DNA of 5,436 bases. Source: Euryarchaeota archaeon UBA501 (lineage in GTDB: Archaea; Thermoplasmatota; Poseidoniia; Poseidoniales; Thalassarchaeaceae). The translations under genes were made by a program, and so were the position numbers. Positions 4,652 to 5,436 of the stretch are shown piece after piece (position 1 is the first letter of the stretch; each line of letters opens with the position of its first letter). The notes under the pieces are model-generated. The model ran no database searches. It had not been told where the DNA came from and saw nothing but the letters and a program-made list of their open reading frames with translations. The stretch spans positions 1-5,436 of the forward strand of contig DAVT01000047.1 in the NCBI GenBank assembly GCA_002505685.1. Reading direction: 5' to 3'.

Positions 4652-5436
4652 TCAATCCGATTCTGTAAAGGAAACATTACCTCCTGAAGCACGGATTTGT
4701 TTCCATTCTTCAGAAATTTCTTTTGCCCTTTGACTCATCTGCCATTCATCTCTTTTCAACGACTTTCTGAAAGGCATTCTTCTTCCGAATCTGCCATCAG
4801 AATATGTTTTCTTTTTCAGCATAAATCGGTTGGTAATTGGCCACAATAAACGCCTGAATAGGCCGGGTTGGTAGATTTTTTCCATGAAAATCAATCCGTC
4901 ATTTCCATGCTTGCGTTGATGTCTCATCCAATACTTTGCAATTCTCTTGAATCCCTTGTCTCCGACGCGATTCATTAGCATTCGATTGGTTGCACTCAAT
5001 TTGATTAAAGGAAGCAACTCCTTTCTGATTTCAGTATCATAATTTGTACCATTCAGGAGACAATTCGCCGCCATGACTCCACTCGTCACAGCATAACGCA
5101 TTCCAAAACCCCACATGAAGTCCTGAAGGCCTCCAGCTTCACCGACGAAATATTGCCCATTTGCAAAATAAGTTGAAGGGATGCTAAAGTCACCTTTTCC
5201 GCCGACTCTCTTGATTGGTTCTCGGTCTAGTTCTGGATACAGATTTTCATAACAAGCAATAGTTTCATTGAGGTATCGGCTGGAGTTTTTTTGCTTCCTC
5301 CACAAACATGTGCAGATGAGTCCAACCCCATCGATTACAATCAGATATGAGTACGCACCAGGGGCCAGTTTGTCATTCAACTGGAATGAAACATGGTTGG
5401 GGAAACTGGTTTTGAAGACTTCACCAAATGCAATTG
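4652..5436 (-). CDS. FAD-dependent oxidoreductase, geranylgeranyl-reductase-like, C-terminal part (N-terminus beyond window)
   Basis: The frame is open to the right edge, so 260 C-terminal residues are visible and the FAD-binding N-terminus (GxGxxG) lies outside. An apparent start at 5380 is an internal TTG, because the 18 codons upstream stay in frame and continue the fold. The most informative segment is YFVGEAGGLQDFMWGFGMRY followed by AVTSGVMAA. It corresponds to the second FAD-contacting motif of the p-hydroxybenzoate hydroxylase/geranylgeranyl reductase superfamily (usually GDAAG...P..G.GI..A..SG..AA), here with Glu for Asp and GFGMRY. An earlier segment, KLAPGAYSYLIVIDG, matches the substrate-domain strand found in these reductases. 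The C-terminal 120 residues are basic and amphipathic and could touch a membrane. Homologues reduce isoprenoid double bonds or act on unknown substrates; the reaction here cannot be stated. It lies 26 bases before moaE, and a shared function with molybdopterin synthesis is not evident. Confidence 0.8.
   Translation of the reverse strand, partial: IAFGEVFKTSFPNHVSFQLNDKLAPGAYSYLIVIDGVGLICTCLWRKQKNSSRYLNETIACYENLYPELDREPIKRVGGKGDFSIPSTYFANGQYFVGEAGGLQDFMWGFGMRYAVTSGVMAANCLLNGTNYDTEIRKELLPLIKLSATNRMLMNRVGDKGFKRIAKYWMRHQRKHGNDGLIFMEKIYQPGLFRRLLWPITNRFMLKKKTYSDGRFGRRMPFRKSLKRDEWQMSQRAKEISEEWKQIRASGGNVSFTESD

Noticed and set aside
4652..5380. Treating the flavoprotein as a complete 242-residue gene starting at 5380
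   Set aside because: The codon at 5380 is TTG, the frame stays open to the window edge, and the FAD-binding N-terminal domain would be missing.
1..5436. CRISPR array, tRNA, rRNA, insertion sequence or prophage content
   Set aside because: I saw no spaced direct repeats, cloverleaf-like segments or transposase-like frames; coding density leaves no room for them.
1..5436. Firm assignment to marine archaea
   Set aside because: Every family here also occurs in bacteria; Shine-Dalgarno use and operon style do not discriminate. It stays a hypothesis.

Overview
The window is a gene-dense, entirely minus-strand stretch: eight consecutive genes read from the right edge to the left edge, with gaps of about 2 to 55 bases or 4-base ATGA overlaps. 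I see no RNA gene, CRISPR array, insertion sequence or convincing factor-independent terminator. Base composition is moderate (slightly AT-rich by eye). Most starts carry a good Shine-Dalgarno sequence (AGGAG, GGAGG, GGAG). The host looks like a streamlined prokaryote of moderate GC. The reductase-like flavoprotein and the compact layout would fit a marine planktonic archaeon (Thermoplasmatota-like) as well as a marine bacterium. I cannot decide between them, and this is inference only.

Layout in transcription order: (1) 5436-4652, C-terminal part of an FAD-dependent oxidoreductase of the geranylgeranyl-reductase-like group, cut by the window edge; (2) 4625-4203, moaE; (3) 4206-3757, moaC, sharing ATGA with moaE; (4) 3731-2775, glpX, class II fructose-1,6-bisphosphatase; (5) 2719-1859, enoyl-CoA hydratase/isomerase (crotonase) family protein; (6) 1813-635, a compact homologue of BoxB, the di-iron oxygenase subunit of benzoyl-CoA 2,3-epoxidase; (7) 620-51, an unrecognised, probably helical protein of about 189 residues; (8) 48-1, the NAD-binding N-terminus of a probable 3-hydroxyacyl-CoA dehydrogenase, cut by the left edge.

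The genes fall into two blocks. The first (moaE, moaC, glpX) is housekeeping: two steps of molybdopterin synthesis plus a gluconeogenic phosphatase. The second (crotonase, BoxB-like oxygenase, unknown protein, 3-hydroxyacyl-CoA dehydrogenase) looks like part of an aerobic CoA-thioester route. The oxygenase would epoxidise an aromatic or other unsaturated acyl-CoA, and the hydratase and dehydrogenase would process the product by beta-oxidation-type steps. The canonical partners BoxA, BoxC, BoxD and a CoA ligase are not in this window. A perfect 7-bp inverted repeat directly before the BoxB-like start codon is a possible control point. The most novel element is the unknown protein between the oxygenase and the dehydrogenase, which may be an accessory or replacement component of this pathway.
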